From NCBI GenBank assembly GCA_025350045.1, contig JANXYM010000087.1:25015-89014 (forward strand): a DNA stretch of 64,000 nucleotides, read 5' to 3'. Origin of the DNA: Methanomicrobiales archaeon (GTDB taxonomy: Archaea; Halobacteriota; Methanomicrobia; Methanomicrobiales; Methanospirillaceae). The translations under genes were made by a program, and so were the position numbers. Below are positions 36,683-47,093 of the stretch, one piece after another. The stretch's first letter is position 1; each line of letters begins with the position of its first letter. The notes under the pieces were generated by a model. That model was not told the DNA's origin. It was given only the letters and a program-made list of their open reading frames with translations, and searched no databases.

Positions 36683-37510
36683 ATGCAGGAATTCGACAGT
36701 AAAAAAATGCCTACCGGGATCTCATCACTCGACCCGATTCTTGATGGGGGAGTTCCACCGGGTTCTGTCATCCTTTTTCTTGGGGATCTCGGGGCGGGTA
36801 GTAACGAGTTTGTGTACAGTTCTATGATAAACCTCTTGGATGCCCAAAAAAAAGGTGAATTAAAAGACAAAACCACTCCAAAAGAGCTCCGGTATATCAC
36901 CTTCACTCGGCTCAAAGATGACGTAAGAAAGGAGATCGTCAATTCACTGCACGTTGACAATGTAAGCCAGCTCGTGGATTCAATCCAGTTCGATGACCTT
37001 TCCGAACTCTATTTTGACAGTAGCGTTGTTCCCGATGAGTGGTACAGCCACAGCGATCTCCTTACAAGAATGCAAAAGCGGTCTGGTCATGAAAATGTGC
37101 TTGTCCAGCTCTCAAACGTGATCAATACAGCACAACCGCACAGTCTTATCGTCATGGATTCTATCACCGATATCGCGACACAATCCAATACTCCCAACAG
37201 CTGGTCAAACCTTACCGGTTTTTTACGGGGTTTACAGCGGGTGTCAAAACAACGGGACCTGAGCTGTTACCTGCTGCTCACCCAGGGTATTCTCAGTTCA
37301 GCCCAGGAGAAAGAGCTCTCCGATATTGCAGATGCGGTGATTCTTTTTAAATGGGAGGAGAGTACGGGTTCCCGCAGGCAGCGGGTAATGTACTTTGAAA
37401 AATTCAGGGGAGTTATGCCACATCTCGAGGAGCGCGATCTCGTGAAATTTGCTGTCCGAATATCGACTACCAGTGGTTTTGAAGTGAGCAATATCCGGGT
37501 GGTCATATGA
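36683..37510 (+). CDS. KaiC-like protein with degenerate Walker A
   Basis: This 275-residue protein has the RecA/KaiC fold: it opens MPTGISSLDPILDGGVPPGS like other family members and has a Walker B-like strand HSLIVMDSITDI. The Walker A loop reads GDLGAGSN (residues 34-41), so the catalytic lysine and threonine are replaced by Ser and Asn. It is therefore probably a non-hydrolysing partner of the intact KaiC protein encoded next, with which it overlaps by 4 bases. Confidence 0.8.
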   Translation: MQEFDSKKMPTGISSLDPILDGGVPPGSVILFLGDLGAGSNEFVYSSMINLLDAQKKGELKDKTTPKELRYITFTRLKDDVRKEIVNSLHVDNVSQLVDSIQFDDLSELYFDSSVVPDEWYSHSDLLTRMQKRSGHENVLVQLSNVINTAQPHSLIVMDSITDIATQSNTPNSWSNLTGFLRGLQRVSKQRDLSCYLLLTQGILSSAQEKELSDIADAVILFKWEESTGSRRQRVMYFEKFRGVMPHLEERDLVKFAVRISTTSGFEVSNIRVVI

Positions 37511-38205
37511 GTCCCGGGCGGGTTAAGATGGGTATCCTGGGTCTTGATGATATGCTGGGCGGGGGTCTTATTCCGGGCAGCATCTGTGCGATTATCGGTA
37601 CGTATGGTACCGGCAAGACAACATTTTCTCTTGATTTCGTATGGGACGGGCTGACAAAAGGAGAGCGGGTTATCTACATCAGTCTTGAGGAACGCGAGGA
37701 GAGGATTCTTTCTTACATGACGCAGAAGGGATGGGATGTAATGCCTTTTTTGAACAAATCGTTCTATGTTATCAAACTCGATCCCACGGATTTCAATGTT
37801 GCCAACAACCGTATCAAAAACGAACTGCCAAAACTCATCGAAGAAGTGAAGGCCAGCAGGGTGGTTATCGATCCGATCTCTCTGTTTGAAGACCTGTTCG
37901 ATAACGATTCTGAACGACGGCAGGAGATGTACCGGTTTATCGAAGGCCTCCGCGACAGGAACTGCACGATCATGATGACCTCAGAGACACACAGGGACAA
38001 CATTTTTTCCAGTCGTCATGGGCTGATCGAGTACCTGGCTGACACGGTGATCCTGCTCCGGTATGTCCGTCCCTCTGATCTGACCGATGTCCATCTGGCA
38101 CTCGAAGTGGTCAAGATGCGCATGTCTGCCCATTCACGTGAGATCAAGCCGTACGAGATTGAGCAGGAACAGGTCATGGTTTACTCAGAAGCAAATGTGT
38201 TCTGA
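37507..38205 (+). CDS. KaiC/RadA-like ATPase
   Basis: This 232-residue single-domain KaiC-like ATPase has an intact Walker A GTYGTGKT (residues 31-38), paired acidic residues SLEEREERI and a Walker B region RVVIDPISLFEDLF. Archaeal members include FlaH, the ATP-binding regulator of the archaellum motor, and signal-transduction ATPases. The pairing with a degenerate homologue, divergent from a FlaI/FlaJ-like pair, suggests a regulatory role in filament assembly; this is inference from context. Confidence 0.85.
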   Translation: MSPGRVKMGILGLDDMLGGGLIPGSICAIIGTYGTGKTTFSLDFVWDGLTKGERVIYISLEEREERILSYMTQKGWDVMPFLNKSFYVIKLDPTDFNVANNRIKNELPKLIEEVKASRVVIDPISLFEDLFDNDSERRQEMYRFIEGLRDRNCTIMMTSETHRDNIFSSRHGLIEYLADTVILLRYVRPSDLTDVHLALEVVKMRMSAHSREIKPYEIEQEQVMVYSEANVF

Positions 38206-38338
38206 AGTGATGGGGGAGGACTGGTAGGATTCCTTTTTAATTGTGCAAAAACAAAAAACAGGGCATTTTTTATTCGGAACGCCGGTTACGAACTTCCCTT
38301 CATACGTGTTTTCTCTAAAGAAACGACAATTTTAGAAT

Positions 38339-38602
38339 TTAAAGGGTTATTCCCAGAATATCCAGCAATACAAGAATGCAGACACCCGGTAACCCACCAA
38401 TCGCGGAGATCAGAACGGTTGCAAGATCATACCCGAGATCTGGTTTTCCCATCCATTGCATGACATGCAGGAAATTCAGGATAAACAGAAGGATGATCCC
38501 CAGGATGGCATTAACAATAAGCACCGTGAACTTTTTTACCAGATAGTAGACGATCGCAACAATTGCTACTACGAGAAGAATTGCAATGAGTACTGCGCTC
38601 AT
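38339..38602 (-). CDS. BofA-family small membrane protein
   Basis: This 87-residue protein has two to three membrane helices and resembles the BofA family (named for the sporulation protein that inhibits pro-sigma-K processing), with the typical LIVNAILGIILLFILN and AIGGLPGVCILVLLDILGITL. In archaea its role is unknown. It is the last gene after lonB, tldD and tldE on the same strand, 18 bases after tldE, which puts a membrane protein behind three protease genes. Confidence 0.8.
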   Translation of the reverse strand: MSAVLIAILLVVAIVAIVYYLVKKFTVLIVNAILGIILLFILNFLHVMQWMGKPDLGYDLATVLISAIGGLPGVCILVLLDILGITL

Positions 38603-38620
38603 AATTATCCCTTTTTTCCT

Positions 38621-39907
38621 CTATTTACCAATGATACGCTGCTTATTTATCTTTACCGAAGGCAGAATCAGCGAGCCGAGTGAACGGGATTCGGGGCTTA
38701 TTCCGATAATCTCGTTATGCATCGAAAAGACGTTTCCTGACAGCATGGCACTGCGGATGGGTTCCTGAAACTCCCCACCCTCCATCCAGAACGCATTGGA
38801 GAGTTCAACAGAGAACTCCCCACTCATCGGGTTTGCCGTGTGAGCACCAACCACACTGTGCACGTATACCACTCGCTCATCTTCTATCGTACTCCGTTTA
38901 CCGTCCACGACAAAATTATGGTGGCCGATTCCCGGAGAGCCGCCGTACCCTCCCCGTACCGCACTTGAAGTACTGGTCTTTCCATACCGGTAGGCGGTTT
39001 TGAGATCATAGGCAAAGGCACCCAGTACACCCTCCCGGATGAAATCGACCCTGTGTGTCGGCATGCCTTCTGCGTCCCAGCTCACACTGCCACTTGCTCC
39101 CGGGAGGAGCGGGTCATCATACATCGAGAGCAGGGGATCGGTAACCTTTTCTCCCAGCGATTGTGCAAACTTGGATCTTCCTGCATGTACGTTCCGGCCG
39201 TTCAAGGCCGGAATAAACACACTGCCAAGGAGCTCGGCGTAAGCAATCGGAGATAGCAGGATCTCATAATTCCCTGTGGAAATCTCCTTTCCTCCCGCAG
39301 ATTCGTGAGCAAAGAATGTTGCCCGTTCCCCAACATGGAAGGGATCTACCTTGTCCATGAAACTGGAGTGATCGAATTCGGAGCCTGTGGACTGTTCATG
39401 GATTGCTTCGAGCGAGAGCGAGACACCTGTATGACTGTCTGTGTAATGCACCCCGCTGCTGTTGGCAAGGGTCACGGTTGCGGTTGAGAGACCTGCGGAT
39501 CCGGCAGTCACTTCAGCAGCGTGTTCCTCTGCGCCTTCAAGCATCTGTTCGAGCAGAGCAAGAGCAGAAGCAGGCTCAACCTTCATTGTAGGGTCAAACG
39601 TGAGCGGAGCATGGGAAATCGCCTGCGCCCCGGGCAATCCATCCCAGGGTAGCGACGTGGCGAGATGACCGCTTGCAACTGCCGCATCCAGGCATTCACT
39701 CCATTTGTGAGGATCGTTCGTGCTCGATGACCCGATCCGGCCCTTATGGATGGTGCGGATACCCAGCCCGCAGTCTTCTGAGGCTGATGCCAGGTTGATC
39801 TTCTTCTGTTTCAGATCAGCAGATATACTCCTGCCCACTACGTAAAAGACCTCGACTTCATCGACGCATTTTAAGCCTTTTTGAATTAACTGATCAATCC
39901 ATTCCAC
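38621..39907 (-). CDS. TldE/PmbA-type metalloprotease homologue
   Basis: This protein of about 428 residues is the TldE/PmbA partner of TldD. The heterodimer degrades unfolded peptides, with the metal site in TldD. Residues such as EDCGLGIRTIHKGRIGSSSTND and the C-terminal GVLGAFAYDLKTAYRYGK are conserved. The start is uncertain: GTG at 39907 gives the family-like VEWIDQLIQKGL and overlaps tldD by 14 bases, while an in-frame ATG at 39925 is also possible. It lacks the HExxxH motif, as expected for TldE. Confidence 0.92.
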   Translation of the reverse strand: MEWIDQLIQKGLKCVDEVEVFYVVGRSISADLKQKKINLASASEDCGLGIRTIHKGRIGSSSTNDPHKWSECLDAAVASGHLATSLPWDGLPGAQAISHAPLTFDPTMKVEPASALALLEQMLEGAEEHAAEVTAGSAGLSTATVTLANSSGVHYTDSHTGVSLSLEAIHEQSTGSEFDHSSFMDKVDPFHVGERATFFAHESAGGKEISTGNYEILLSPIAYAELLGSVFIPALNGRNVHAGRSKFAQSLGEKVTDPLLSMYDDPLLPGASGSVSWDAEGMPTHRVDFIREGVLGAFAYDLKTAYRYGKTSTSSAVRGGYGGSPGIGHHNFVVDGKRSTIEDERVVYVHSVVGAHTANPMSGEFSVELSNAFWMEGGEFQEPIRSAMLSGNVFSMHNEIIGISPESRSLGSLILPSVKINKQRIIGK

Positions 39908-41225
39908 TGCCGCCCACCACCGCATCGCACAAGAGGACTGTTGGAGCCCCATCACTCACCGGCACACTCTGCCCGCCTTTCCCGCAATATCCCGGGCTCA
40001 TCTTACGATTGTTTCCACAGAGTGCGATATTGTGCAGAGTGGTTAAGATGTCTCCTGATATAGAGACATCCCGCACCATACCGGTACACTCCCCGTTCTT
40101 AACGAGATACCCATACTCTGCATTGAACTGGAAGACGCCCCGTCCCGGATCTACCTGACCGCCGCGGGAACCTTTGAGAAAAATACCGTTTTTACACTCC
40201 TCAAAGATCTCGCTGTCTGTTGCATCACCAGCTTCAATGAAGGTGTTGCTCATTCGCACAAGGGGGGGTTCTCCGGGCATGCCCCTGGCATGGCCTGCCA
40301 TACCATTTCCAACTGCAGCCAGTGATTCGCGGTTGTGGAGGAACGCGTTGACGATCCCGTTCTTGATAATTTCGGTCCTGCGTACCGCTACACCTTCCGC
40401 GTCAATGGGATCGAACCCGAACTCGTGAATGCCGGGATCATCTACAATCGTAAGCAGCTCGTTGCCGATCTTCTGCCCGGTTTTACCTTTTAAGACCGAG
40501 TTGCCTTCCTGAATAAGGTCACCTTCACTGGCATGGCCGACCGCTTCGTGGGCAAAGACTCCAGCCAGCTCCGGATCGAGTATGGCTTTCATCTTTCCCC
40601 CATGTGCGCCTTTCGCATCGAGCAATGCAACTGCGATATCAGCAGCCTTTTTGCCAAGATCCTGGTGATGGCGGAGGTTGAACCCGTGAATGGAATGCTC
40701 CCGTTCATACCCCATCTGGGTGTTGCCGTTTCGTGAGGCAACCGCCAAGACATTGAATCCTGAACGGCACATCTCGTAAGCATATTCGTTGCCGGAACTG
40801 TCTGAAAACTCCACCTGCTCTATCCGCTCGATGTAATTTGCCCTCCGATTCACCACGGAGGGGTGGATCGCGCCCTTCTCAATCTCTGCCAAAATTGCGG
40901 ATTTTTCCTCGATACTGACAGAACGGGGATCTTCTTTCATTACAGGAACAGCGAGCGCTCCTCGGGAGACATCTCCGAGATTCACCTTCTCCTGTGTGAT
41001 TGAAGAGAGGGTGCAGGCTTTCTGTAACAGCTCATCAAATTTCTTACCTGTACGGGGTTGGTAATTGTCGATCTGAAGAACGCCCCAACCGGTGTTGCTG
41101 ATAACCCTCAGCACAGCTTTGTTGAAAAAAGTAGTTCCTGCTGACTCAAAGATACCATTATCTATGTCAATATGGGTAATTTGCCCGGTCACATGACGCA
41201 GATCATAATAAGTGATACTGCCCAT
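39894..41225 (-). CDS. TldD-type metalloprotease
   Basis: This 443-residue TldD protein carries the metal-binding motif HEAVGHASEGD (His-Glu-x3-His), followed by the conserved FDPIDAEGVAVRRTEIIKNG. With TldE it forms a protease chamber that cuts unstructured peptides. It starts 6 bases after the end of lonB, so both ATP-dependent and ATP-independent protein degradation are encoded together. Confidence 0.95.
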   Translation of the reverse strand: MGSITYYDLRHVTGQITHIDIDNGIFESAGTTFFNKAVLRVISNTGWGVLQIDNYQPRTGKKFDELLQKACTLSSITQEKVNLGDVSRGALAVPVMKEDPRSVSIEEKSAILAEIEKGAIHPSVVNRRANYIERIEQVEFSDSSGNEYAYEMCRSGFNVLAVASRNGNTQMGYEREHSIHGFNLRHHQDLGKKAADIAVALLDAKGAHGGKMKAILDPELAGVFAHEAVGHASEGDLIQEGNSVLKGKTGQKIGNELLTIVDDPGIHEFGFDPIDAEGVAVRRTEIIKNGIVNAFLHNRESLAAVGNGMAGHARGMPGEPPLVRMSNTFIEAGDATDSEIFEECKNGIFLKGSRGGQVDPGRGVFQFNAEYGYLVKNGECTGMVRDVSISGDILTTLHNIALCGNNRKMSPGYCGKGGQSVPVSDGAPTVLLCDAVVGGSGMD

Positions 41226-41231
41226 TGTCGT

Positions 41232-43199
41232 TCACGCCACCGGGTTGTTAACAGCAGTTGCTTCTGCAATCATTGCTGTCGAACGCAGCGCCATCTTTCT
41301 GAGTTTGGTTAAGAAACCCTCGGAATTTTCCGGAACCAATGCAATCTTGAGGACCTCTTCAATAGTATCGACCGGAATCAGGGTAACAAGGGGCTTATAC
41401 CGTTCCTCAATCAGCACGTCATCGAGATTCATTCTCGGGATGAGTACGGTCGTTATGCCGGCTTTTACTGCAGCTTCAATTTTGTACGTCACCCCACCAA
41501 TTGGCAGTACATCTCCGCGTACCGAAAGAGAACCGGTCATTGCGACATCCTGGCGGACGGGTATACCCTCAATCGCACTGATGACGGCTGTGGCTATGGT
41601 GATGGAGGCGGAATCACCTTCAGCACCATATGTTCCGATAAACTGAATGTGGATATCCATGTTCTTGATATCCTTACCTGTGAACTTTTTGATGAGCGCA
41701 CTGACATTCTTGAGCGATTGTTGTGCAATCGATTCCTCTTCCTTTAACCATGATTCCTGGCGCCTGCCTGAAATACCGGTTGCGATAATCTGCCCGCTCT
41801 CACCTTGAGCAGGAGTGACCTCCGCCATGATGGGCAGCACAGATCCTGCATCAGTTCCCGTAACCGCAAGTCCGTTCACGCGACCTATGCGGGTTCCTGC
41901 AACTACCGTCATCTCGTACTCGCGGAGGTGACGGGTCACCTCTTCTGACACCTGATCTTCAATGGAACGGGCTGTTTTCTTGGCTGTGATGACATGGGCA
42001 GCAGTGGTGATTGCTGCACCCTCCTGACGGGCAATGTCTCCAGCAACCCGGATGAGACCGCCCATATCACGCAGTTTAAGGGTGAGGTGTCCCTTGCGGT
42101 TCGAACGGCGCTTGGATTCACGGATAATTTCATCAATTGCGCTCTGGTCGCAATGCGGGATCTTCCCGTCATTTTTCACTTCCTGCGCAATGAACCGGAC
42201 ATATTTCTGACGATTTTCGGGAGTGTCGTCCATGCTCTCTGCCATGTACACTTCATATCCGTACCCGCGGATACGGGAACGGAGTGCAGGGTGCATACCC
42301 TGAATTGCATCGAGGTTGCCGGCGGCAACCATCACAAACTTACAGGGAACTGGTTCAGTCCGGACCATCGCACCACTCGAACGTTCACTCTGGCCGGTGA
42401 TAGGGAACTCTCCTTCCTGAAGTGCAGTAAGCAGGTTCTGCTGGGAGTGCGGGTCTAACGTGTTGATCTCATCGATGAAGAGGACCCCGCCATTCGAGCG
42501 GTGGATCGCTCCAGCTTCAACCCGGTCATGGGACGGCGTTTCAAGTCCGCCGCTCTGGAAAGGATCATGGCGCACATCGCCTAAGAGAGCTCCGGCGTGC
42601 GTACCTGTACCATCGATGAAGGGAGCAATGCTCTTGGTATCATTAGAGACAAGGAGCTTTGGGACCATCGCCTCCTCCCTCGGCATGCTGGTCCGGAATG
42701 CTATGAATATGAAGGCAACAGCGATAAGCCCCATAATTATCTGTCCGGTAATGATCGCATATCCCCCGATAGCGATGATGGCAAGGAAGAGGAGCATATT
42801 CCGGAACTGGATCTTTTTCCGGGCTTCCGCTTTATGGGCTGCCACGATCTGTTTTCCCCGTCCTGCAGCAACGGTCCTTATGACCGGGTTGTTGTTGTCA
42901 TCAGAATTCGGGTAGACCATGATATCTATGAGCTCTTCCTTAGGCAACAGCTCTGCCATCGCTTTTGCCAGCATGGATTTTCCGGTACCTGGGATACCTA
43001 TCATCATGACGTGCCGTCGCTGGATAGCCGCCTTTTTAATCACTTCTACTGCATGTTCCTGACCGATTACCTGGTCGATCAGTTTTGCAGGTACTTCTAT
43101 TGATGATGATGTCGCTCCTGCCATTTCCGTAGGTACCGGTTCGGGAGATGTGGGTTTTGTTTCATCCTGCTGCGGGGGTATTTGCTCAGATATTTCCAT
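41232..43199 (-). CDS. lonB: Membrane-bound archaeal Lon protease (LonB)
   Basis: This 655-residue ATP-dependent protease has an AAA+ domain with Walker A GIPGTGKS (residues 68-75), two membrane helices inserted after Walker A (about 132-172, FAIIAIGG-type), Walker [12 protein letters not shown], and a C-terminal Lon peptidase domain with the Ser-Lys dyad (Ser in GAEGDSAS near residue 530, Lys in VTYKIEAA near 573). A proline-rich 30-residue N-terminal tail is present. It is the first gene of the lonB-tldD-tldE-bofA-like operon, and a TATA-like AAATTATATG lies about 37 bases upstream. Confidence 0.96.
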   Translation of the reverse strand: MEISEQIPPQQDETKPTSPEPVPTEMAGATSSSIEVPAKLIDQVIGQEHAVEVIKKAAIQRRHVMMIGIPGTGKSMLAKAMAELLPKEELIDIMVYPNSDDNNNPVIRTVAAGRGKQIVAAHKAEARKKIQFRNMLLFLAIIAIGGYAIITGQIIMGLIAVAFIFIAFRTSMPREEAMVPKLLVSNDTKSIAPFIDGTGTHAGALLGDVRHDPFQSGGLETPSHDRVEAGAIHRSNGGVLFIDEINTLDPHSQQNLLTALQEGEFPITGQSERSSGAMVRTEPVPCKFVMVAAGNLDAIQGMHPALRSRIRGYGYEVYMAESMDDTPENRQKYVRFIAQEVKNDGKIPHCDQSAIDEIIRESKRRSNRKGHLTLKLRDMGGLIRVAGDIARQEGAAITTAAHVITAKKTARSIEDQVSEEVTRHLREYEMTVVAGTRIGRVNGLAVTGTDAGSVLPIMAEVTPAQGESGQIIATGISGRRQESWLKEEESIAQQSLKNVSALIKKFTGKDIKNMDIHIQFIGTYGAEGDSASITIATAVISAIEGIPVRQDVAMTGSLSVRGDVLPIGGVTYKIEAAVKAGITTVLIPRMNLDDVLIEERYKPLVTLIPVDTIEEVLKIALVPENSEGFLTKLRKMALRSTAMIAEATAVNNPVA

Positions 43200-43421
43200 T
43201 GCGGTTTTGACCTCTTTTCTGCCTTAAGATTTTCATATAATTTGTCCTATGATAGTTTAAGTACTTTCAGCTGATCACACCGGTGACGGCGAAGCCGGGT
43301 TTAAGGACATCCCCATAGGGATTTTTGTCAGGAAAAACAATACCTCATGCAGTATATTATCACTAATACAACATACAATAGTTAAGGAAATTCTGCGCGT
43401 CTGCGATCAGGAAACGATATC

Positions 43422-44279
43422 ATGAAAGTGATCTGCACTGAAAAATCCCAGATACTTGCCACTCGCCTTGCCAGGGCGCAAAAGACCACGGTTGTCGATG
43501 TCAAATATTCCCGCTTTCCTGACGGCGAATCGTATCTTGTTGCCGGAGAACTGGACGATGAGACCGTGATCGTAAGCAGTGTGGTGGACAATGACGCATT
43601 TGTCCAGTTGCTCCTCTTGATCGATGCCTGTGAGGGGTCTGATCTCCGGCTGGTTATACCCTATATGGGTTATGCACGGCAGGACAGGAAAATACGGCAG
43701 GGAGAGCCCCTCAGTGCCCGCGCGGTTGCCCAAGCAATCAGCAGGGGAGTTTCTGAATGCATTACCGTCAATATCCATGAGCCTGATGTGCTCAGGTTCT
43801 TTGGAGCACCGGCCCGCAATATCTCTCTAGCAAAAGACATAGGCACATACATCAGCACCCTCAATCTCAAAAACCCGCTTATCCTTGCTCCTGACGAGGG
43901 AGCACTCGCATTTGCGGGACAGGTGGCGTCAGTAGGAGGATGGGAATTTGATCATCTCGAGAAGACCCGGCTAAACGGAGAGCAGGTGTCCATGACTCCC
44001 AAGGTGTTATCTGTTGAATCCCATCCTGTCGTTATCGTAGATGATATCATATCAACCGGGGGCACAATTGCTACTTCTGCCGGTATGCTCTACTCCCAGG
44101 GTGCAACTGATGTATATGCCTCCTGTGTACACGGGGTCCTCACCGGAGGAGCCTACGTTCGCCTTATGGAAGCGGGAATCCGTGATATCATCTGCAGCGA
44201 TACTATTGAGCGAGGGTGCAGCAAGGTATCTGCTGCTGGTCAGATCTCCGATGCACTCAAGACACGCAAAAAACGGTGA
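43422..44279 (+). CDS. prs: Ribose-phosphate pyrophosphokinase
   Basis: This 285-residue enzyme makes PRPP from ribose-5-phosphate and ATP, feeding purine, pyrimidine and cofactor synthesis. The pyrophosphate motif SRFPDGESY, the flexible loop VIPYMGYARQDRKIRQGEP and the PRPP loop VIVDDIISTGGT are intact. It is slightly short, as in archaeal types. Four other PRPP-linked genes lie in this window: purF, purM, the GfcR-like gene and nadE's pathway. Confidence 0.96.
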   Translation: MKVICTEKSQILATRLARAQKTTVVDVKYSRFPDGESYLVAGELDDETVIVSSVVDNDAFVQLLLLIDACEGSDLRLVIPYMGYARQDRKIRQGEPLSARAVAQAISRGVSECITVNIHEPDVLRFFGAPARNISLAKDIGTYISTLNLKNPLILAPDEGALAFAGQVASVGGWEFDHLEKTRLNGEQVSMTPKVLSVESHPVVIVDDIISTGGTIATSAGMLYSQGATDVYASCVHGVLTGGAYVRLMEAGIRDIICSDTIERGCSKVSAAGQISDALKTRKKR

Positions 44280-44333
44280 CGGGATGCCGATCACAGACGC
44301 TGCTCCTTTCATATCCATTTTCCAGGTAGCCTC

Positions 44334-44789
44334 ATGAAATCCATTCTCGATGCCAGTGTTTTTTTCTCAGATTGTCCTTTGGAAGGAGAGTTATTCACAA
44401 CCCCCTCCGTATGTGATGAACTTAAAGATATCCGCTCAAAGGGTAAGTTTGAGAAGTTGTGTGCTGAAGGACTACGGGTGATGTCCCCCGGGCCTGATAG
44501 CACCGGTTGTGTGAGGGCAGCTGCAAAAAAAACCCGGGACGCAGGAGTTATCTCTGAGACTGACTGCGAGCTGCTGGCTCTTGCGCTTGAAACAGGTGCG
44601 GTCCTCTACACCGATGACTTTGCGATACAGAATGTTGCCAGTGTCCTTAACGTGCAGATTCATCCTATCCTCCAGCGGAAAGCAAAGCGAATTCACTGGA
44701 AATACCGGTGCACTGGTTGCGGCAGATATTTCGATCGTGATGGGGAGTGCCTCATCTGCGGCTCAGATATAAAAAGAAAACTTAAATAG
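44334..44789 (+). CDS. nob1: rRNA maturation endonuclease Nob1
   Basis: This 151-residue protein joins a PIN nuclease domain to a C-terminal zinc ribbon. Acidic active-site residues are seen in SILDASVF (Asp6), ETDCELLALA and LYTDDFAIQN. The ribbon is CTGCGRYF with CLICGSD. Nob1 cuts the 3' end of 16S rRNA during small-subunit maturation, alongside the RIO2 kinase encoded elsewhere in this window. Confidence 0.93.
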   Translation: MKSILDASVFFSDCPLEGELFTTPSVCDELKDIRSKGKFEKLCAEGLRVMSPGPDSTGCVRAAAKKTRDAGVISETDCELLALALETGAVLYTDDFAIQNVASVLNVQIHPILQRKAKRIHWKYRCTGCGRYFDRDGECLICGSDIKRKLK

Positions 44790-44810
44790 ATACCAGAGAA
44801 CCTCTCTGGT
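44782..44810 (+). promoter_or_regulatory. TATA box and perfect inverted repeat before the GfcR-like gene
   Basis: TTAAATA (44782-44788) is followed by ACCAGAG (44792-44798), a 5-base loop and CTCTGGT (44804-44810), which ends immediately before the ATG at 44811. The repeat would cover the transcription start of a leaderless mRNA, an ideal place for autorepression. Binding by the encoded regulator is inference. Confidence 0.55.
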
Positions 44811-45413
44811 ATGTCTTCCCTTGACGATCTGATTGGCAGGGCCAAGATGCTCTTAGGTGAGGGGCACAGCCCTGGTCAGATTGCAGATGAGCTCTCGTTA
44901 TCCATGGAAACCGTTACATGGCTTTTAACCCAGGCAAAAGGAACAACCGCCCCAAAAGATGTTCATATAGACTGGTCGGCAGTCTCCAGCCACGCTCCCC
45001 TTCTTGAAGAGACCGCTCTGATGCTGCTCAGGAGGTATTACCAGGACACAGACAGCAGCTCATCGCCTGCTGCTGAAGTGGTCGTAGGTATCGCTCTCTC
45101 CGGCATCCCCCTTGCAACCATCATCGCGGTCCAGGAAGCTGCGCAACTTTCTATCTACCACCCGACAAAGCAGAACCAGAGCGCAAAACCGATGGGATCG
45201 ATCAGCGGGAACTTTGCTCATGTCAGCGGTAAGAGGTGTATCATTGTCGATGATGTGATCACTTCAGGTAACACCATGCAGGAAGTGGTGAAATACTTAA
45301 AAAAGCATAATGCGGTACCGGTTGCCATCTGGGTGATCTTTGACAAGCGCGGCATCAAGGATGTGGAGGGTGTACCAGTCTATTCACTCTTCAAAATATC
45401 CCGCATTGACTGA
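44811..45413 (+). CDS. gfcR: GfcR-like regulator: HTH domain fused to phosphoribosyltransferase fold
   Basis: This 200-residue protein has an N-terminal helix-turn-helix (about residues 8-45, [20 protein letters not shown]) and a PyrE-like phosphoribosyltransferase domain with the PRPP loop [14 protein letters not shown]. It matches the archaeal GfcR family; the haloarchaeal member regulates sugar catabolism, so a transcription-factor role is more likely than an orotate enzyme. A perfect inverted repeat lies at its own promoter. Confidence 0.85.
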   Translation: MSSLDDLIGRAKMLLGEGHSPGQIADELSLSMETVTWLLTQAKGTTAPKDVHIDWSAVSSHAPLLEETALMLLRRYYQDTDSSSSPAAEVVVGIALSGIPLATIIAVQEAAQLSIYHPTKQNQSAKPMGSISGNFAHVSGKRCIIVDDVITSGNTMQEVVKYLKKHNAVPVAIWVIFDKRGIKDVEGVPVYSLFKISRID

Positions 45414-45445
45414 ATCTCCTCTTTTTTCAGACAGGCTCTCAACAC

Positions 45446-45455
45446 ATATATATAG
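45446..45455 (+). promoter_or_regulatory. TATA box of the thermosome gene
   Basis: ATATATATAG lies about 45 bases before the ATG at 45495, leaving a short leader with CGGAG as ribosome site. Confidence 0.55.
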
Positions 45456-45494
45456 AAGTTCAATTCCACCTTTTACATCATCGGAGTATCCATT

Positions 45495-47093
45495 ATGCTA
45501 TCTGGACAGCCAATTATCATTCTAAAAGAAAATGTAGAGCGTAATCGCGGCAAAGAAGCCCAGCGCTCGAATATTACCGCGGCAAAGGCAATAGCCGGAG
45601 CTGTCAGGACAACCCTTGGACCACGGGGAATGGACAAGATGCTTGTTGGTTCCACGGGCGATATCGTGATCACCAATGATGGCGCGACGATCTTAAGTGA
45701 GATTGCCGTTCAGCACCCCGGCGCAAAGATGGTCATTGAAGTCGCCATGACGCAAGACGATGAAGTCGGCGACGGAACCACTACCGCAATCATCCTTGTA
45801 GGCGCACTGATGGAACAGGCAGAAACCATGCTCGAACAGGGCATTCACCCGACCGTCATTGCAGAAGGTTACCGCCTCGGTATGAAGAAGTCACTCGAGA
45901 TTGTCAACAGCCTCTCCCATAAGGTCGACCCGACAGACCGGAAGACCCTGTTAAAGATTGCAGACACTGCAATCACCGGAAAATCAATCGAGTGCGTAAA
46001 AGAGAAGCTCGATGCCATCATCGTTGATGCAGTCATGGCGGTAGCCGAGAAGACCGGTACGAAATATCTCGTAGATGAAGATGACGTGATGATCAAGAAA
46101 CAGAAAGGCAAGTCAATGGACGATGCTGAACTGATCCGCGGCGTAGTCATTGACAAGACCCGTGTCCACGATGGTATGCCCCGAAAGATCATGAAGGCAA
46201 AAGTCGCCATGATCGCCACCCCATTAGAGATCACTAAGACGCAGGTAAAAGCGAAGATCAAGATCTCGAATGCCGATCAGATCTCTGCATTCAGCGAGCA
46301 GGAGAGAGAGACGCTCAAGAAACTTGCAGATGCGGTTGTTGACAGCGGTGCAAACGTTCTTCTCTGCCAGAAAGGCATTGCGGACTCTGTCCAGTTTTAC
46401 CTTGCAAAGAGCGGAATCCTTGCGATCGAAGATGTACCGGAAGCGGACATGAAATACGCTGCACGGGCATTGCATGCAACTATCCTCAACAAAGCGGAAT
46501 CGCTGACATCAAAGGATCTCGGGATTGCAGAGCTTGTTGAAGAGGACAGTGATGCGAACCTCACCCGCATCTCCGGATGCAAGAATCCCAAGACAATCAC
46601 GATCTTACTCAGAGGTACCAGCGATTACCTGCTTGACGAGCTTGAGCGCGCAGTGGTCGACGGGACCCGCGTGGTTATGGATGCAATAGAAGATGGTACG
46701 TACGTAGTCGGTGGCGGTGCAGTAGAGACTGAACTGCTCATGAAGGTTCGGGACTATGCAGCAACCATGGGAGGAAGGGTCCAGATTGCCATCGAAGCCT
46801 ACGCAGGAGCATTCGAATCCATTCCCCGCACGCTCGCCGAGAATTCGGGTTTCAATCCCATTGATAAATTAGTAGAGCTCAAGAATGTCCATTCCAAGGG
46901 CAAGAAGAATGCAGGGCTCAATGTCTATAACGGCACGATTGTGGACATGCTCGCAGAAGGCGTTATTGAACCGCTCAGGTCAAAGCGCCAGTCAATCCAG
47001 AGTGCATCCGAGACAGCTGTCATGCTCATCCGGGTTGATGACATGATGATCACCCAGTCAAGACCGGGCGCCATGCCACCGGGCATGATGTAA
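45495..47093 (+). CDS. thsA: Thermosome subunit (group II chaperonin)
   Basis: This 532-residue subunit forms the double-ring ATP-driven folding chamber of archaea. The conserved segments [23 protein letters not shown] and the late [11 protein letters not shown] are present. The C-terminal tail ends in Met, Pro and Gly (GAMPPGMM). Only one thermosome gene lies in this window; other subunits, if any, are elsewhere. Confidence 0.97.
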   Translation: MLSGQPIIILKENVERNRGKEAQRSNITAAKAIAGAVRTTLGPRGMDKMLVGSTGDIVITNDGATILSEIAVQHPGAKMVIEVAMTQDDEVGDGTTTAIILVGALMEQAETMLEQGIHPTVIAEGYRLGMKKSLEIVNSLSHKVDPTDRKTLLKIADTAITGKSIECVKEKLDAIIVDAVMAVAEKTGTKYLVDEDDVMIKKQKGKSMDDAELIRGVVIDKTRVHDGMPRKIMKAKVAMIATPLEITKTQVKAKIKISNADQISAFSEQERETLKKLADAVVDSGANVLLCQKGIADSVQFYLAKSGILAIEDVPEADMKYAARALHATILNKAESLTSKDLGIAELVEEDSDANLTRISGCKNPKTITILLRGTSDYLLDELERAVVDGTRVVMDAIEDGTYVVGGGAVETELLMKVRDYAATMGGRVQIAIEAYAGAFESIPRTLAENSGFNPIDKLVELKNVHSKGKKNAGLNVYNGTIVDMLAEGVIEPLRSKRQSIQSASETAVMLIRVDDMMITQSRPGAMPPGMM

